Shown one piece after another: positions 9,301 through 16,812 of a stretch of 47,593 nucleotides of DNA. Numbering within the stretch: position 1 is the stretch's first letter; the number at the start of each line of letters is the position of its first letter. Under the pieces are notes generated by a model. That model saw nothing but the letters and a program-made list of their open reading frames with translations, did no database searches and was not told the origin of the DNA. The stretch comes from Anaerolineae bacterium. GTDB taxonomy: Bacteria > Chloroflexota > Anaerolineae > Aggregatilineales > Phototrophicaceae. The stretch lies in the NCBI GenBank assembly GCA_022824565.1, contig JAJDZQ010000055.1, forward strand, positions 1-47,593, in the 5' to 3' direction. The translations under genes were made by a program, and so were the position numbers.

Positions 9301-9540
9301 CTACCGGCTGGCTGGGCAGGGCGGGTCAACCAGGGCGGCGATCTGCTGCGGCGGCTGGCTGGTCTGCCGGCAGTGGTGGCGCTGGGCGAGTTCGCTCCTA
9401 CCACCCAAGCCTATGCCGTTTACGAACAACTGGAGAGCGAGATCGCCGGGCAGCTGGCTCGGCTGGAATCTGCAGAAACGGGCACCTTGGCCGACTTGCA
9501 AGCGCAACTGCTGGAGCAAGGCATATCGGCGGTGGGCTGA
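6397..9540 (+). CDS. VPS10/sortilin-type BNR beta-propeller protein ('glycosyl hydrolase')
   Basis: The 1047 aa protein is dominated by Asp-box (BNR) repeats: SSDGGRSW, TTDGGNSW, SLDGGDSW, SDDYGDSW, SLNGGASW, SSDEGSSW, TQDDGANW, TQDYGRSW and SFNDGESW. They are spread over roughly residues 100-680 and predict one or two large beta-propellers, as in sortilin-like and xyloglucanase-like proteins. The N-terminal GPFRGGRV motif is typical of this family. The C-terminal ~350 residues hold a beta-rich region followed by a helical segment (around residues 900-1040) seen in long members. There is no signal peptide or membrane span. Databases often call such proteins glycosyl hydrolases, but I see no catalytic acid pair to support hydrolysis. 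It is divergently oriented from the defence pair and stands alone. Confidence 0.85.
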   Translation: MSIPLDNIGHWRCIGPFRGGRVVTVAGHPSELGTFYFGACAGGVWKTDDAGQYWRNISDGYFKTGSVGALAVSQVDPNIIYAGMGEATIRIDVSHGDGVYKSSDGGRSWRHCGLGDTRHIGKLRIHPQDPDTVFVAALGHAFGRNEQRGVFRTTDGGNSWRRVLFVSDKAGAVDLSIDQRNPRILYASIWEARRDFHTIQSGGADSGIWRSLDGGDSWHNISSKPGLPGGNLGKIGIAASPAQPGRVYALIEHAQQQGMYRSDDYGDSWVFTARNFDITSRSWYYMHLTACPQDADTVWVNNLRLWKSIDAGATFAQVGTPHGDNHDLWIDPHNPLRMVQGNDGGACVSLNGGASWSSIFNQPTAQFYRLCTDNRDPYHVYGTQQDNSSIAVPSRSSKSSILWQDCFIAGTGESGFIATKPADDDIVVVGAIGSSPGGGNALQRYDHASKQLRLVTTRPVQSFGEAASSLQQRFAWTYPILFSPFAPHDLYIGGDRVYKSSDEGSSWQAISPDLTRADPSTLVISGGPINRDVGAAEVYATVTALAASLHEEGVLWAGSDDGLLHITQDDGANWREITPPQLPEWSYVHGIEASPHDPASAYFAAMRYKLDDYAPYLFKTQDYGRSWQRIDAGIPRADFTRVIRCDPDRAGLLYAGTETGVYISFNDGESWQPLQLDLPVTPVYDLTLKRGDLIAATHGRAFWIFDDVSRLHQADASTSKRLLMPRPTQRLLESIDARRLIDQPGKTYMSSTGISAAYTHTRSPENDVERRFLDSGENLPRGVLLTYWLDAKPAAPISLRISDATGRLLREFTSLDPEKASKSDKPDNELRITAQAGWNRFVWDMRLPYSPKLAGDDPQFERLPGPTVVPGDYQATLTVGDWSQMQPIRLVKDATGSANQTENQAQFDLLLQIHNTYSEATRAINKLRRLRRQLDDLLARDDNGSFAQGPAALRATLLEIESSLFIPDLPAGWAGRVNQGGDLLRRLAGLPAVVALGEFAPTTQAYAVYEQLESEIAGQLARLESAETGTLADLQAQLLEQGISAVG

Positions 9541-9548
9541 CCTGTCCG

Positions 9549-9737
9549 TCCCTCCCTTTAGATGGGGAAGGGAGACTCGTCGAGAAACCAGTGCAAACCT
9601 TGCTACTCTGCAAGAAATTGAGCATTAGATTTAAATTCTCTGCATGCGCTCCCCCTCCCTGATGCTTCGGGGAGGGGGTTGGGGGGTGGGGTAGACCCTC
9701 ACGTGCGCTCTCTTGGAAACCTATCTTGTCCTCAGCT
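9549..9737 (+). repeat. R1 dispersed repeat, copy B
   Basis: This is the second copy of the element at 1-178, lying between the BNR protein and the oligoendopeptidase. It shares the GACTCGTCGAGAAACC block, CTGCAAGAAATTGAGCAT, the CCCTCCCTGATGCTTCGGGG hairpin, and a right flank CCTCACGTGCGCTCTCTTGG that continues to CCTCAGCT. That right flank is shared with copy C but not with copy A. The left TTCATTCTACCCC block of copies A and C is missing here. The rest of the spacer (9738-9847) holds a G-run stretch and the ribosome site of the next gene. Confidence 0.88.
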
Positions 9738-9847
9738 GACCTGTCGGGGGGAGACTGAGGGGGGTTGGGCTTTCCCCTGTCGGTTCGCTTGTGGGTCTGC
9801 TAGCATAGCCGCTACCCAAGAACCCGCGCGAGCGAAAAGGATGCAGG

Positions 9848-11671
9848 ATGTCCGCTGCCCCGCAAGAACGCCCCACCGGCGCCGAAAATGTGATTTGGGA
9901 TCTGTCTGTCTTCTACGACAGCTTTGACGATCCGCGTCTGGAAGCCGATATAGAGCGGCTGGATGGGCTCGCAGAATCGTTCCAATCCAGCTGGCGTGGC
10001 CAGGTGGCGCAGATGACAGCCAGTGATTTCGCGAAAGCCTATCAGCAGCTGGAAGCCATCTATGATCTGCGTGGACGGCTGGGTTCTTTTGCCTTCCTGA
10101 ACTTTTCGACCGATACAGCGCAACCCGCATACCAGGCGGCGGTGGCGCGCGTCGAAGAGTTGGAGTCTCGGCTCAGCCAGCAGCTGGTTTTCTTCGACCT
10201 GGAATGGAATGCGCTGGCCGACGAACACGCCAAAGCCATTCTGGATGATCCTGCCATCGCCGATTATCGCTATTACCTGGAAGCCGAGCGCCGCTATCGT
10301 CCCCACAACCTCAGCGAAGCCGAAGAGCAGATCAGCATAGAAAAATCTGTGACCGGCAGCAGCGCCTGGACGCGCTTCTTCACGCAGCTGACCAGCGCCT
10401 TCCGCTTTGACTGGCTGGGCGAGCAGGTCAATATGACTTTTGTGCTCAACAAACTGCGCGATGCCGACCGCGACATCCGCGAAATGGCTTGGCGAAAACT
10501 CACCGACAAGCTGCGCGAAAAGCAGATGGAGCTCACTTTCATCTTCAATACACTTGTGCTGGACAAAGCCAACAGCGACCGCCGCCGCGGCTATGCCAGT
10601 TGGGTTTCGGCACGCAACCTGAGCAACAAAGCCAGCGACGAAGTAGTCGAGGCATTGGTGCAGACGGTCACGAGCAACTATGACCTGGTCGCCCGCCACT
10701 ATCATCTGAAGCGCGCTCTGTTGGGTTATGCAGAGCTCTATGACTACGACCGTTATGCGCCGCTGAATTTGAAAGAAAGCGAGACCTTCTATACCTGGGC
10801 AGAAGCGCGCGCTATCGTCCTGGATGCGTTTGGCAATTTCAGTCGAGACATGCAAGAGGTGGCGCAGCGCTTCTTTGCTGGCGGCTGGATCCATGCGCCG
10901 GTGCTGCCCAACAAACGTGGTGGCGCATTCGCCGCGTCGACTGTCGCTTCTGCCAATCCTTTTGTGTTCCTCAATTATCTGGGCGATGCGCGCGATATCA
11001 CTACCCTGGCGCACGAGCTGGGGCATGGCATACATATGTACCTGTCGGGCCAAGAGAAGGGGCTATTCGCTTTGTATACGCCCCTCACAACCGCCGAGAT
11101 GGCCTCCACCTTCGCCGAGATGCTGGTCTTCCAAGACCTCATGGCGGCAGAAGACGATCCCGAAATCAAGCTGTCCATGCTGGTGGAGAAGATCGAAGAC
11201 ACCTTCGCCACGGTCTTCCGCCAGATCTCCATGAATCGCTTCGAAGACAAGATGCACAACGCCCGCCGCGACGAAGGCGAGCTGACCGCGGAGCGCTTCA
11301 ATTGCCTGTGGCTAGAAACGCAGCGCGATATGTTCGGTGACAGCCTGACCATCACCGACGAATATGGCAGCTGGTGGAGTTATGTGCCGCACTTTTTGCA
11401 CACACCAGGCTATGTCTACGCCTACTCGTTTGGCGAGCTGCTGGTGCTGGCGCTGTACAAGATTTATCAAGAAGCAGGCGCAGATTTTGTGCCTCGCTAC
11501 CTCGAGCTGCTGGCGGCTGGCGATTCCGATTATCCCGATCGGCTGCTGGCGCAGGTGGGCGTGGATATCAACGACCCTCGATTCTGGCAAAAGGGCATCG
11601 ATGTCATCGCCGAGTGGATCGAGGGGGCACAAACATTGGCGCGGCAGCTATATCCCGACAAGTTTGCTTGA
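9848..11671 (+). CDS. pepF: M3 family oligoendopeptidase (PepF-type)
   Basis: This 607 aa cytoplasmic zinc metallopeptidase hydrolyses short peptides. The active-site helix is LAHELGHGIHMYLSG, with the HExxH zinc ligands and the catalytic Glu inside HELGH. The third ligand is the Glu of STFAEML about 25 residues later. Length and the GSWWSYVPHFLHTPGYVYAYSFG-type C-terminal substrate segment match the PepF/M3B clade. ATG 9848 is preceded by AAAAGGA and GCAGG. The next gene starts 1 base after this stop, so the two are almost certainly co-transcribed, although their functions are not obviously linked. Confidence 0.94.
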   Translation: MSAAPQERPTGAENVIWDLSVFYDSFDDPRLEADIERLDGLAESFQSSWRGQVAQMTASDFAKAYQQLEAIYDLRGRLGSFAFLNFSTDTAQPAYQAAVARVEELESRLSQQLVFFDLEWNALADEHAKAILDDPAIADYRYYLEAERRYRPHNLSEAEEQISIEKSVTGSSAWTRFFTQLTSAFRFDWLGEQVNMTFVLNKLRDADRDIREMAWRKLTDKLREKQMELTFIFNTLVLDKANSDRRRGYASWVSARNLSNKASDEVVEALVQTVTSNYDLVARHYHLKRALLGYAELYDYDRYAPLNLKESETFYTWAEARAIVLDAFGNFSRDMQEVAQRFFAGGWIHAPVLPNKRGGAFAASTVASANPFVFLNYLGDARDITTLAHELGHGIHMYLSGQEKGLFALYTPLTTAEMASTFAEMLVFQDLMAAEDDPEIKLSMLVEKIEDTFATVFRQISMNRFEDKMHNARRDEGELTAERFNCLWLETQRDMFGDSLTITDEYGSWWSYVPHFLHTPGYVYAYSFGELLVLALYKIYQEAGADFVPRYLELLAAGDSDYPDRLLAQVGVDINDPRFWQKGIDVIAEWIEGAQTLARQLYPDKFA

Positions 11672-11672
11672 T

Positions 11673-12143
11673 ATGTGGCGACCGCACACGTTGGACGAGG
11701 CGCGGCAACTGCGCGCAAAACTGCGCCTGGCTGGGCAGACACTCGTCTTCACCAACGGGCACTTCGACTTGCTACATGTGGGGCATTTGGATTATCTGCA
11801 AAAGGCGCGGCTGCTGGGCGATGCGCTGGTTATCGGCGTCAATGGCGACCACTCGACCCGCCAACTGAAGGGGCAGGGACGCCCTTTTGTGCCAGCCGTG
11901 GAACGGGCGCGTCTGCTGGCGGGGCTGCGCTGCGTCGATGCGGTTCTGGTCTTCGCAGCCGACACAGCCGACGAAGTGCTGCGCGCGCTGCAGCCAGATA
12001 TCTATGCCAAGGGCGGCGATTATGCGCACAAGCCGCTGCCAGAACGAGCCACTGTCGAGGCTTTCGGCGGACGGGTCGAGCTGATTGACTTCTTGCCCGG
12101 GCACAGCACCAGTGCGCTGATTGCGAAGATTCGCAATTCTTGA
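11673..12143 (+). CDS. rfaE2: RfaE2-like D-glycero-beta-D-manno-heptose-1-phosphate adenylyltransferase
   Basis: The 156 aa protein is a stand-alone cytidylyltransferase-fold nucleotidyltransferase. It has FTNGHFDLLHVGHLDYL, with HVGH as the HxGH nucleotide-binding motif, plus GVNGDHSTR and KGGDY, as in the adenylyltransferase half of HldE. The common FTNGCFD reads FTNGHFD here. The enzyme makes ADP-heptose from heptose-1-phosphate and ATP. No heptose kinase, isomerase or phosphatase lies nearby, so a related activity such as glycerol-phosphate cytidylyl transfer cannot be excluded. ATG 11673 starts 1 base after the pepF TGA; a longer frame from 11364 only overlaps pepF. A perfect 8-bp inverted repeat with a 2-base loop (12120-12137) lies in the last codons. 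Confidence 0.85.
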   Translation: MWRPHTLDEARQLRAKLRLAGQTLVFTNGHFDLLHVGHLDYLQKARLLGDALVIGVNGDHSTRQLKGQGRPFVPAVERARLLAGLRCVDAVLVFAADTADEVLRALQPDIYAKGGDYAHKPLPERATVEAFGGRVELIDFLPGHSTSALIAKIRNS

Positions 12144-12179
12144 GCGCGATCCAAACTGGGTGGTCGCCGCTGTTGACGA

Positions 12180-12185
12180 TATAAT
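12180..12185 (+). promoter_or_regulatory. candidate -10 element before the kinase-like gene
   Basis: TATAAT lies 37 bp before ATG 12223, in the 79 bp spacer after rfaE2. No convincing -35 stands 16-18 bp upstream. A CTTGAGGACGG ribosome site follows. Confidence 0.4.
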
Positions 12186-12222
12186 CCCGCGCGACACCGA
12201 TTCAACAGCATCTTGAGGACGG

Positions 12223-12798
12223 ATGACGAAAAAACACGAGCGACCTCGAGCGCTGGCTCTGGTCGGCATGCCTGGCGCTGGCAAGACAATTTGCGCCGAA
12301 CATCTGGGAGAGCGCGGCTACTGGACGCTGCGGTTTGGCGCGTTGGTGGTCGATGAAGTGCGGCGGCGCGGCTGGCCTATCAACGCCGAAAACGAGCGTC
12401 TCGTCCGCGAAGAAATGCGCGACCAGCATGGCATGGCGGCGATGGCGACACTCAGTCTGCCGCGCTTGCATGCAGCTGTCGCCGCGGGCCGCCATATCGT
12501 TGTCGACGGCCTCTACAGCTTTAGCGAATATCTGTTGCTGCGGGAGAAGTTGGGCGCGCCCCTGCTGTTGCTCGCCATCGTTGCGCCGCGACACCTGCGC
12601 TATCAACGGCTGGCCAGCCGCCCTATACGCCCCTTGAGCGGGGGAGAAGCCCTGCAGCGCGATATCCGCGAGATCGAGCGGCTGGAGAAAGGCGGACCCA
12701 TCGCCATGGCAGATTACACCTTGCTCAACGGTGGCACAACTGCGCAGTTGCTGGCGCAATTGGACGATCTGCTGCAGAGGCTAGATTTCCTTCCCTAG
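12223..12798 (+). CDS. P-loop nucleotide kinase-like protein (UPF0200/dephospho-CoA kinase-like)
   Basis: The 191 aa protein has a P-loop GMPGAGKT at residues 15-22, an FGALVVDEVRRRG segment, and VVDGLYSFSEY as the Walker B-like strand. An arginine-containing lid segment RLASRPIRPL follows. The layout resembles archaeal UPF0200 'adenylate kinase-related' and dephospho-CoA kinase-like NTPases that phosphorylate small metabolites. The substrate cannot be read from the sequence. The gene stands alone between rfaE2 and the DtxR regulator, with GAGG just before its ATG. Confidence 0.65.
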   Translation: MTKKHERPRALALVGMPGAGKTICAEHLGERGYWTLRFGALVVDEVRRRGWPINAENERLVREEMRDQHGMAAMATLSLPRLHAAVAAGRHIVVDGLYSFSEYLLLREKLGAPLLLLAIVAPRHLRYQRLASRPIRPLSGGEALQRDIREIERLEKGGPIAMADYTLLNGGTTAQLLAQLDDLLQRLDFLP

Positions 12799-12878
12799 AT
12801 TCTGTGCTTGCGGCTCGCGTCAATGCTAGACTATAGTTACAGGCATGCTCTGTTGGCTTGCGCAGGACCGAGGCGCGC

Positions 12879-13562
12879 ATGACAGCGACCGACTCCATGC
12901 AGGAATACCTGGCGGAAGCCTGGCGAATCGCCCATTATCAGCCTGATGACCGCTATGTATCGACTTCGGCGCTGGCGGAAGAAATTGGCGTGTCTGCCCC
13001 TGCTGTAACGCGCATGGTGCAGCGGCTGAAGCAGGCTGGCTACCTGGAGCACGAACCCTATCGCGGTATCCGTCTGACGCCCGCTGGTGAACGGGCGGCG
13101 CTGGCCAATATCCGCAGGCACCGCCTTGTCGAGCGCTTTTTGGTCGATGTTATGGGGTTCGGCTGGCACGAAGTCCACGATGACGCCGATGACCTGGGCT
13201 TGGTGGTCAGCGATGCGCTGGTTGACAAAATTGACGCCATGAGCGGCTATCCCAAACGTTGCCCGCACGGCGAGCCTATCCCCAGCGCCGACCTGGTCAT
13301 GCCGCGCATCGTCGATTATCCGCTTTCTGATGTGGCTGTGCGCCGCGAATATGTCATCAGCCGCGTGCACACGCATGACGAGCAGAAATTGCGCTATATC
13401 AGCGAGCTGCGCCTGGAACCGGGGGCGCGATTCCGCCTGACGACGCGCGCGCCCTTCAAAGGACCTTTGCAATTGCGCGTGAATGGGAAGTCACGCCACC
13501 TGGGGCATGAGCTGGCGAGCGACCTGCGCGTCTGCAGCGAAGCCGAATATCAGCTAGTTTAG
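12879..13562 (+). CDS. DtxR/MntR-family metal-dependent transcriptional regulator
   Basis: The 227 aa protein has an N-terminal winged helix (YVSTSALAEEIGVSAPAVTRM at about residues 28-48, wing YRGIRLTPAGE). A dimerisation/metal-binding region follows with HRLVERFL, WHEVHDDADDL and YPKRCPHGEPI, all hallmarks of DtxR/MntR. The C-terminal ~75 residues form an SH3-like FeoA domain. Such proteins repress iron or manganese uptake genes when loaded with metal, but no metal transporter is in the window. ATG 12879 is preferred over TTG 12858 because GAGG stands 6 bases before it. The phosphotransferase gene starts 5 bases after its stop. Confidence 0.9.
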   Translation: MTATDSMQEYLAEAWRIAHYQPDDRYVSTSALAEEIGVSAPAVTRMVQRLKQAGYLEHEPYRGIRLTPAGERAALANIRRHRLVERFLVDVMGFGWHEVHDDADDLGLVVSDALVDKIDAMSGYPKRCPHGEPIPSADLVMPRIVDYPLSDVAVRREYVISRVHTHDEQKLRYISELRLEPGARFRLTTRAPFKGPLQLRVNGKSRHLGHELASDLRVCSEAEYQLV

Positions 13563-13567
13563 GCATC

Positions 13568-14482
13568 TTGTCCGCCGAGTGGTTTCGCGTCCGCGACAGC
13601 TTTGACCACAGCAGAGTTCCGCAGCTGGTGAAAAAGCGCTGGCATGGCGATCCTGCCTCTGTCCGTTTTATCAGCAGCGCCTACAACATCGTTTTTCGCT
13701 TTGAGCGTGACGGGCGCGGCTATTACCTGCGCATCTGCCATGTTGTTCTGCACAGTCTGGCAAAAGCTCGGCAGGTCATGCACTTTCTGCGCTACCTGGC
13801 GCAGCAGGGCGTCCCCGTTGGCGAGCCTGTTGCGGCAGCCAGTGGCGAATTCCTCGAAGCGCTCGCCGATGGTTACTTCGCATCCGCCCAATGCGAAGCG
13901 CCAGGCGAGAACATGTCGGGCTATTTGCACGAGGCCACGATATTTGAAGCATGGGGAAGTTCTTTGGGCAAATTGCATGCCGCCTCACGCCAGTATCGGG
14001 CGGACACAAACATCCCCTATCTGTTCCCCACAGTGCAGACATTCTGGCGGAATATCGCGCCGACCATGGCTAGGGCTTCTGTCGATTTGCGGCGAGCCTA
14101 TGCCGAATTGACCGACTGGATGCAAGGGCTGCCGCCGCATGATTATGGGCTGATCCACGGCGATCATCGACCGGGCAATGTCATATGGGACGGGACGACT
14201 GCGCGCGCCATCGACTTTGACGAACCCAACTATCACTGGTATGTAGCAGATATTTCTCGCGCGTTGCTGGAATTATGGGATAGAGCGCTGGAAGAACGGC
14301 AGGTTCGCCGAAGAGCCTTCATGCGCGGCTACCTGCGCGAGCACCGAATCGACGAGCGGTGGATAGAAGAACTGCCCTATTTTGTTCAGCACCGCGCGCT
14401 GTTGATGGTCGCCTGGACATTGCAAGAAGGCGACAACCCCGGGCGGGCGCTTGAATGGGTGGTCAAGCGGGTGGGCTGGTAG
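13568..14482 (+). CDS. APH/choline-kinase-like phosphotransferase
   Basis: The 304 aa protein shows the aminoglycoside phosphotransferase-like kinase core: LIHGDHRPGNVIWD as the catalytic loop (HGDxxxxN) and AIDFDEPNYHW as the metal-binding IDF/D motif. A weak N-terminal lobe has ISSAYNIVFRF. Relatives phosphorylate homoserine, choline, thiamine or drugs, and the substrate here is unknown. The start is a TTG 5 bases after the DtxR stop with no clear own SD, so translation is probably coupled; other starts further in are possible. The neighbour suggests nothing specific beyond co-transcription with the regulator. Confidence 0.8.
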   Translation: MSAEWFRVRDSFDHSRVPQLVKKRWHGDPASVRFISSAYNIVFRFERDGRGYYLRICHVVLHSLAKARQVMHFLRYLAQQGVPVGEPVAAASGEFLEALADGYFASAQCEAPGENMSGYLHEATIFEAWGSSLGKLHAASRQYRADTNIPYLFPTVQTFWRNIAPTMARASVDLRRAYAELTDWMQGLPPHDYGLIHGDHRPGNVIWDGTTARAIDFDEPNYHWYVADISRALLELWDRALEERQVRRRAFMRGYLREHRIDERWIEELPYFVQHRALLMVAWTLQEGDNPGRALEWVVKRVGW

Positions 14483-14518
14483 CGCCCTTTGGATGATGAT
14501 TGACGCAATGCCGATGCG

Positions 14519-15145
14519 CTAGGTCAAGCGGTTGTAATATTCGACAACCAACTGGATATCCACCGGCGTCTGCACTTCGCCTTCTTCTGGCGCGCGGTCG
14601 AGCGTGACACGAAACTGGTCTTTGTCCACCGACAAGTACGGCGGGAAGTAAGCGGCTTGTTGGATCCACTCGATGATGTGCACATTCTTCTTCATTTTGG
14701 CACCGACTTCGACAACATCGCCCGCTCGCACTTGATAGGAGGGCAGGTCGAGCCGTCGTCCGTTGACCAGGATATGCCCGTGACCGACAATCTGCCGCGC
14801 CGACCAGATGGTGGCGGCCAGCCCGCTGCGATAGACGATGTTATCCAGCCGCCTTTCCAGCAAGCTCAGCAGGTTGACGCCAGTCGGTCCTGCCATCAGC
14901 GCCGCTTTTTTGTAATAGTTGCGCAGTTGTCGTTCGCGCACATTGTAGATGAAAGCCAGCTTCTGCTTCTCTTCCAGTTGGATGGCGTAGTTGCTGCGCC
15001 GTGACTGCCGGAAAGATTTCTCGCGTCCATGCTCGCCCGGTGGATACGCGCGCTTTTCCAGAATGCGCGAATACTTGGGGCGCGGCACGAGCAACTCGCC
15101 GAAGCGCCGCTGCTTTTTTGCTTTTGGTCCGTGATACGATGCCAT
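14519..15145 (-). CDS. rpsD: 30S ribosomal protein S4
   Basis: S4 is a primary 16S rRNA binder that helps start 30S assembly. This 208 aa protein has the conserved AYPPGEHG, the [15 protein letters not shown] segment, [15 protein letters not shown] and the S4 RNA-binding fold with GHILVNGRR. It ends with the usual [12 protein letters not shown]. It is the zinc-free form: the N-terminal CxxC...CxxC cysteines are absent. It is transcribed alone from the promoter at 15189-15217 rather than beside rpsK and rpoA. That raises the possibility of a second paralogue or of a relocated single copy. Confidence 0.96.
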   Translation of the reverse strand: MASYHGPKAKKQRRFGELLVPRPKYSRILEKRAYPPGEHGREKSFRQSRRSNYAIQLEEKQKLAFIYNVRERQLRNYYKKAALMAGPTGVNLLSLLERRLDNIVYRSGLAATIWSARQIVGHGHILVNGRRLDLPSYQVRAGDVVEVGAKMKKNVHIIEWIQQAAYFPPYLSVDKDQFRVTLDRAPEEGEVQTPVDIQLVVEYYNRLT

Positions 15146-15188
15146 AGCTAGGAACTGCCTTTGGGCTGGCTTGCCAATGTAGCGCGGC

Positions 15189-15217
15189 AGTATAGCAGGT
15201 TTGCGCCGCGATGCCAG
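15189..15217 (-). promoter_or_regulatory. sigma-70-type promoter of rpsD
   Basis: On the minus strand CTGGCA (-35, 15212-15217) and TATACT (-10, 15189-15194) are separated by exactly 17 bases. The -10 is preceded by TGC, the extended -10 pattern. It lies about 44 bp before the rpsD ATG, which supports rpsD as a single-gene transcript. Confidence 0.6.
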
Positions 15218-15233
15218 TGCGAGTTTGGCAAGT

Positions 15234-15341
15234 GCCCCCCACCCAAAATCCCTCCCCCAAACTGAGGGAGGGACTCTTCAATCCCGGCTGCTATTGCTTG
15301 CTCTTCCCTCGTACTGGGGGAAGGGGCTGGGGGATGGGGAG
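15234..15341. repeat. R2 G-run hairpin repeats (two modules)
   Basis: Two modules stand back to back: CCCTCCCCCAAACTGAGGGAGGG (hairpin arms split here by AACT) and CTTCCCTC followed by GGGGGAAGGGGCTGGGGGAT. The second ends 1 base before the stop codon of the PhyH gene. Members of the same family are found at 21270, 24218, 31113, 34788, 44230 and 45441. Confidence 0.75.
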
Positions 15342-15342
15342 T

Positions 15343-16188
15343 TCAAGCCGGCTTGTTCTCCAGCCTGCCCAGCCAGTAATGCACATCAAATTCGTTGTCG
15401 CCGGTCAAAAATCGCCACAGCTTGATGCGGTTGACGATCTCCAGACGTCCGCTGGCCGCCTCGAACCAAGGCTCGCGCCGGCTGAGGATATCTTGCACGC
15501 CGCCATCGCGCGCATTGCGTGTATAAATCTCCCGCTGCGACTGGTAGTCCGGCTCCAGGTCTTGTGTATTCCACAAACGCAGTTGGCGTACAGCCGGATT
15601 GAGGCGCAGCTTGAACATGTAACGGCGGCGGTCGGTTTTGTTTTGGCGTCCGCAATGCCAGATGCCGTGATGCAGCGCCAGCAGGGTGCCCGCCTTGCAG
15701 ACCATGGCGATCTGCCCGCGCATATTTTGGTAGGCGGCCACATCCATCTCGTTGACGCGGCGGAAGTGACTGCCCGGCAACAGCAGTGTCCCGCCCATCT
15801 CCAGCGGCACATCATGCGGGAAGTACATCAGTTGGATATCAAAATGCGTGCGCAGGTCGATGATGGAGTCGGCATGCAAGCCCTGTGCCTTGCCTTCGTT
15901 GGGCTCGCGCACATGGATGGCATCGTGGTCAAAAAGCGGATCTTCGCCGACCAGGCTTTGGATCAAGCCTTGCACCGCTGGCAGGTCGAGCATGTGGCGC
16001 AGGGCGGTGCCGGCATAGCACTGCGAAAGTGGCGTGCCGGCTGGCGCGCCTTTGATGGCTTGGCGGTCGATATCGCGCATGACCGCCTCGTTGATTTCCG
16101 CCGGCACCAGCTCGTCAAAGCGCAAGAAACCCCGCGCCACGAACTCTGCCATCTGCTGCGAATTGAGCAAATGCTGTTTGTCGATCAT
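15343..16188 (-). CDS. phytanoyl-CoA dioxygenase (PhyH) family oxygenase
   Basis: This 281 aa protein belongs to the Fe(II)/2-oxoglutarate-dependent PhyH family. The facial triad is visible as LHADS (H105, D107) and the distal WHCG histidine H178, followed by the RRR that would bind 2-oxoglutarate. MGGTLLLPGSH is the typical PhyH core. Relatives hydroxylate fatty-acyl, ectoine or secondary-metabolite substrates; the substrate is unknown. Its ATG overlaps the stop of the small gene at 16185 by the ATGA pattern, so the two are translationally coupled. An R2 repeat ends 1 base before its stop codon. Confidence 0.88.
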   Translation of the reverse strand: MIDKQHLLNSQQMAEFVARGFLRFDELVPAEINEAVMRDIDRQAIKGAPAGTPLSQCYAGTALRHMLDLPAVQGLIQSLVGEDPLFDHDAIHVREPNEGKAQGLHADSIIDLRTHFDIQLMYFPHDVPLEMGGTLLLPGSHFRRVNEMDVAAYQNMRGQIAMVCKAGTLLALHHGIWHCGRQNKTDRRRYMFKLRLNPAVRQLRLWNTQDLEPDYQSQREIYTRNARDGGVQDILSRREPWFEAASGRLEIVNRIKLWRFLTGDNEFDVHYWLGRLENKPA

Positions 16189-16466
16189 GCCCCTGTGTCC
16201 TCCAGTTTCTCAAATACAAAACCATATTTCATGAACGAAGTGCTGTACTCTTCGCCGGGATAGGGCGGGATGAGCACGGGCAACTGCAAGAGCCGCCAAC
16301 CATCACGCAGGGCATCCAGGCCCGTTTCGTAGGGTGGTGTGTCGCTGTCGCCAGTGGTATGCGCCTGGTCGCCAGTGCCATCGTACATCGACCAGCCCAA
16401 TACGCGGCTGTCCAACGCCGATGTAGCCAAGTAGAGCGTTAAGACCTGCTGTCGAATGGTTGCCAT
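16185..16466 (-). CDS. small conserved-looking protein coupled to the PhyH oxygenase
   Basis: The 93 aa protein (MATIRQQVLTLYLATSALD...) is not one I recognise. It is aromatic- and proline-rich in its second half (LIPPYPGEEYSTSFMKYGFVFE), soluble, and without signal or membrane segments. ATG 16466 follows an AGAGGG ribosome site; a longer frame to 16529 lacks one. Its stop overlaps the PhyH start (ATGA), which points to a functional pair, perhaps a substrate-binding or accessory subunit. That role is a guess from position. Confidence 0.65.
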   Translation of the reverse strand: MATIRQQVLTLYLATSALDSRVLGWSMYDGTGDQAHTTGDSDTPPYETGLDALRDGWRLLQLPVLIPPYPGEEYSTSFMKYGFVFEKLEDTGA

Positions 16467-16558
16467 CGATCCCTCTGCTGCGCGCGAATGATAGGCGATG
16501 CTAACGCAGGTCGGGTCTCGCCGCAACAATTACTTCCCAGGGCAATTGAATCAAATCT

Positions 16559-16783
16559 TTTACCACCGAGTAAAACGAGTTAGACGAGGACACCGAGATT
16601 CTTTTGTAAAGCAACACTGAAAAATGGGTGCAATCGCGCCTCCTTAGTCGCTGGCAGCTAGCCAACAGACTCAATCTGATCCCGACTCAAGGCCATTTGC
16701 CGTGTTAGTCGGAGCATCCCAGTGCAAACTCAACTATTCCCTCTCGGTGTGCTCATCGAAACCTCGGTGTTCTCGGTGGTAAA
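16559..16783. repeat. MITE-like element with CACCGAG-type inverted ends
   Basis: The left end TTTACCACCGAG (16559-16570) is matched by CTCGGTGGTAAA at 16772-16783 in inverse orientation. Degenerate inner copies of (C)ACCGAG flank both ends: GAGGACACCGAG on the left, CTCGGTGTGCTC and CCTCGGTGTTC on the right. The ~120 bp centre has no open frame of note. The same arms occur at 42331-42524. It fills the 346 bp spacer 16467-16812. Confidence 0.75.
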
Positions 16784-16812
16784 GCATTCGAGTCGACTTC
16801 CTTGCGCGGGGG

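Noticed and set aside
12120..12137. ATTGCGAA-ga-TTCGCAAT inverted repeat as a terminator
   Set aside because: It lies within the last rfaE2 codons and has no T-run; it may be chance or a weak hairpin.
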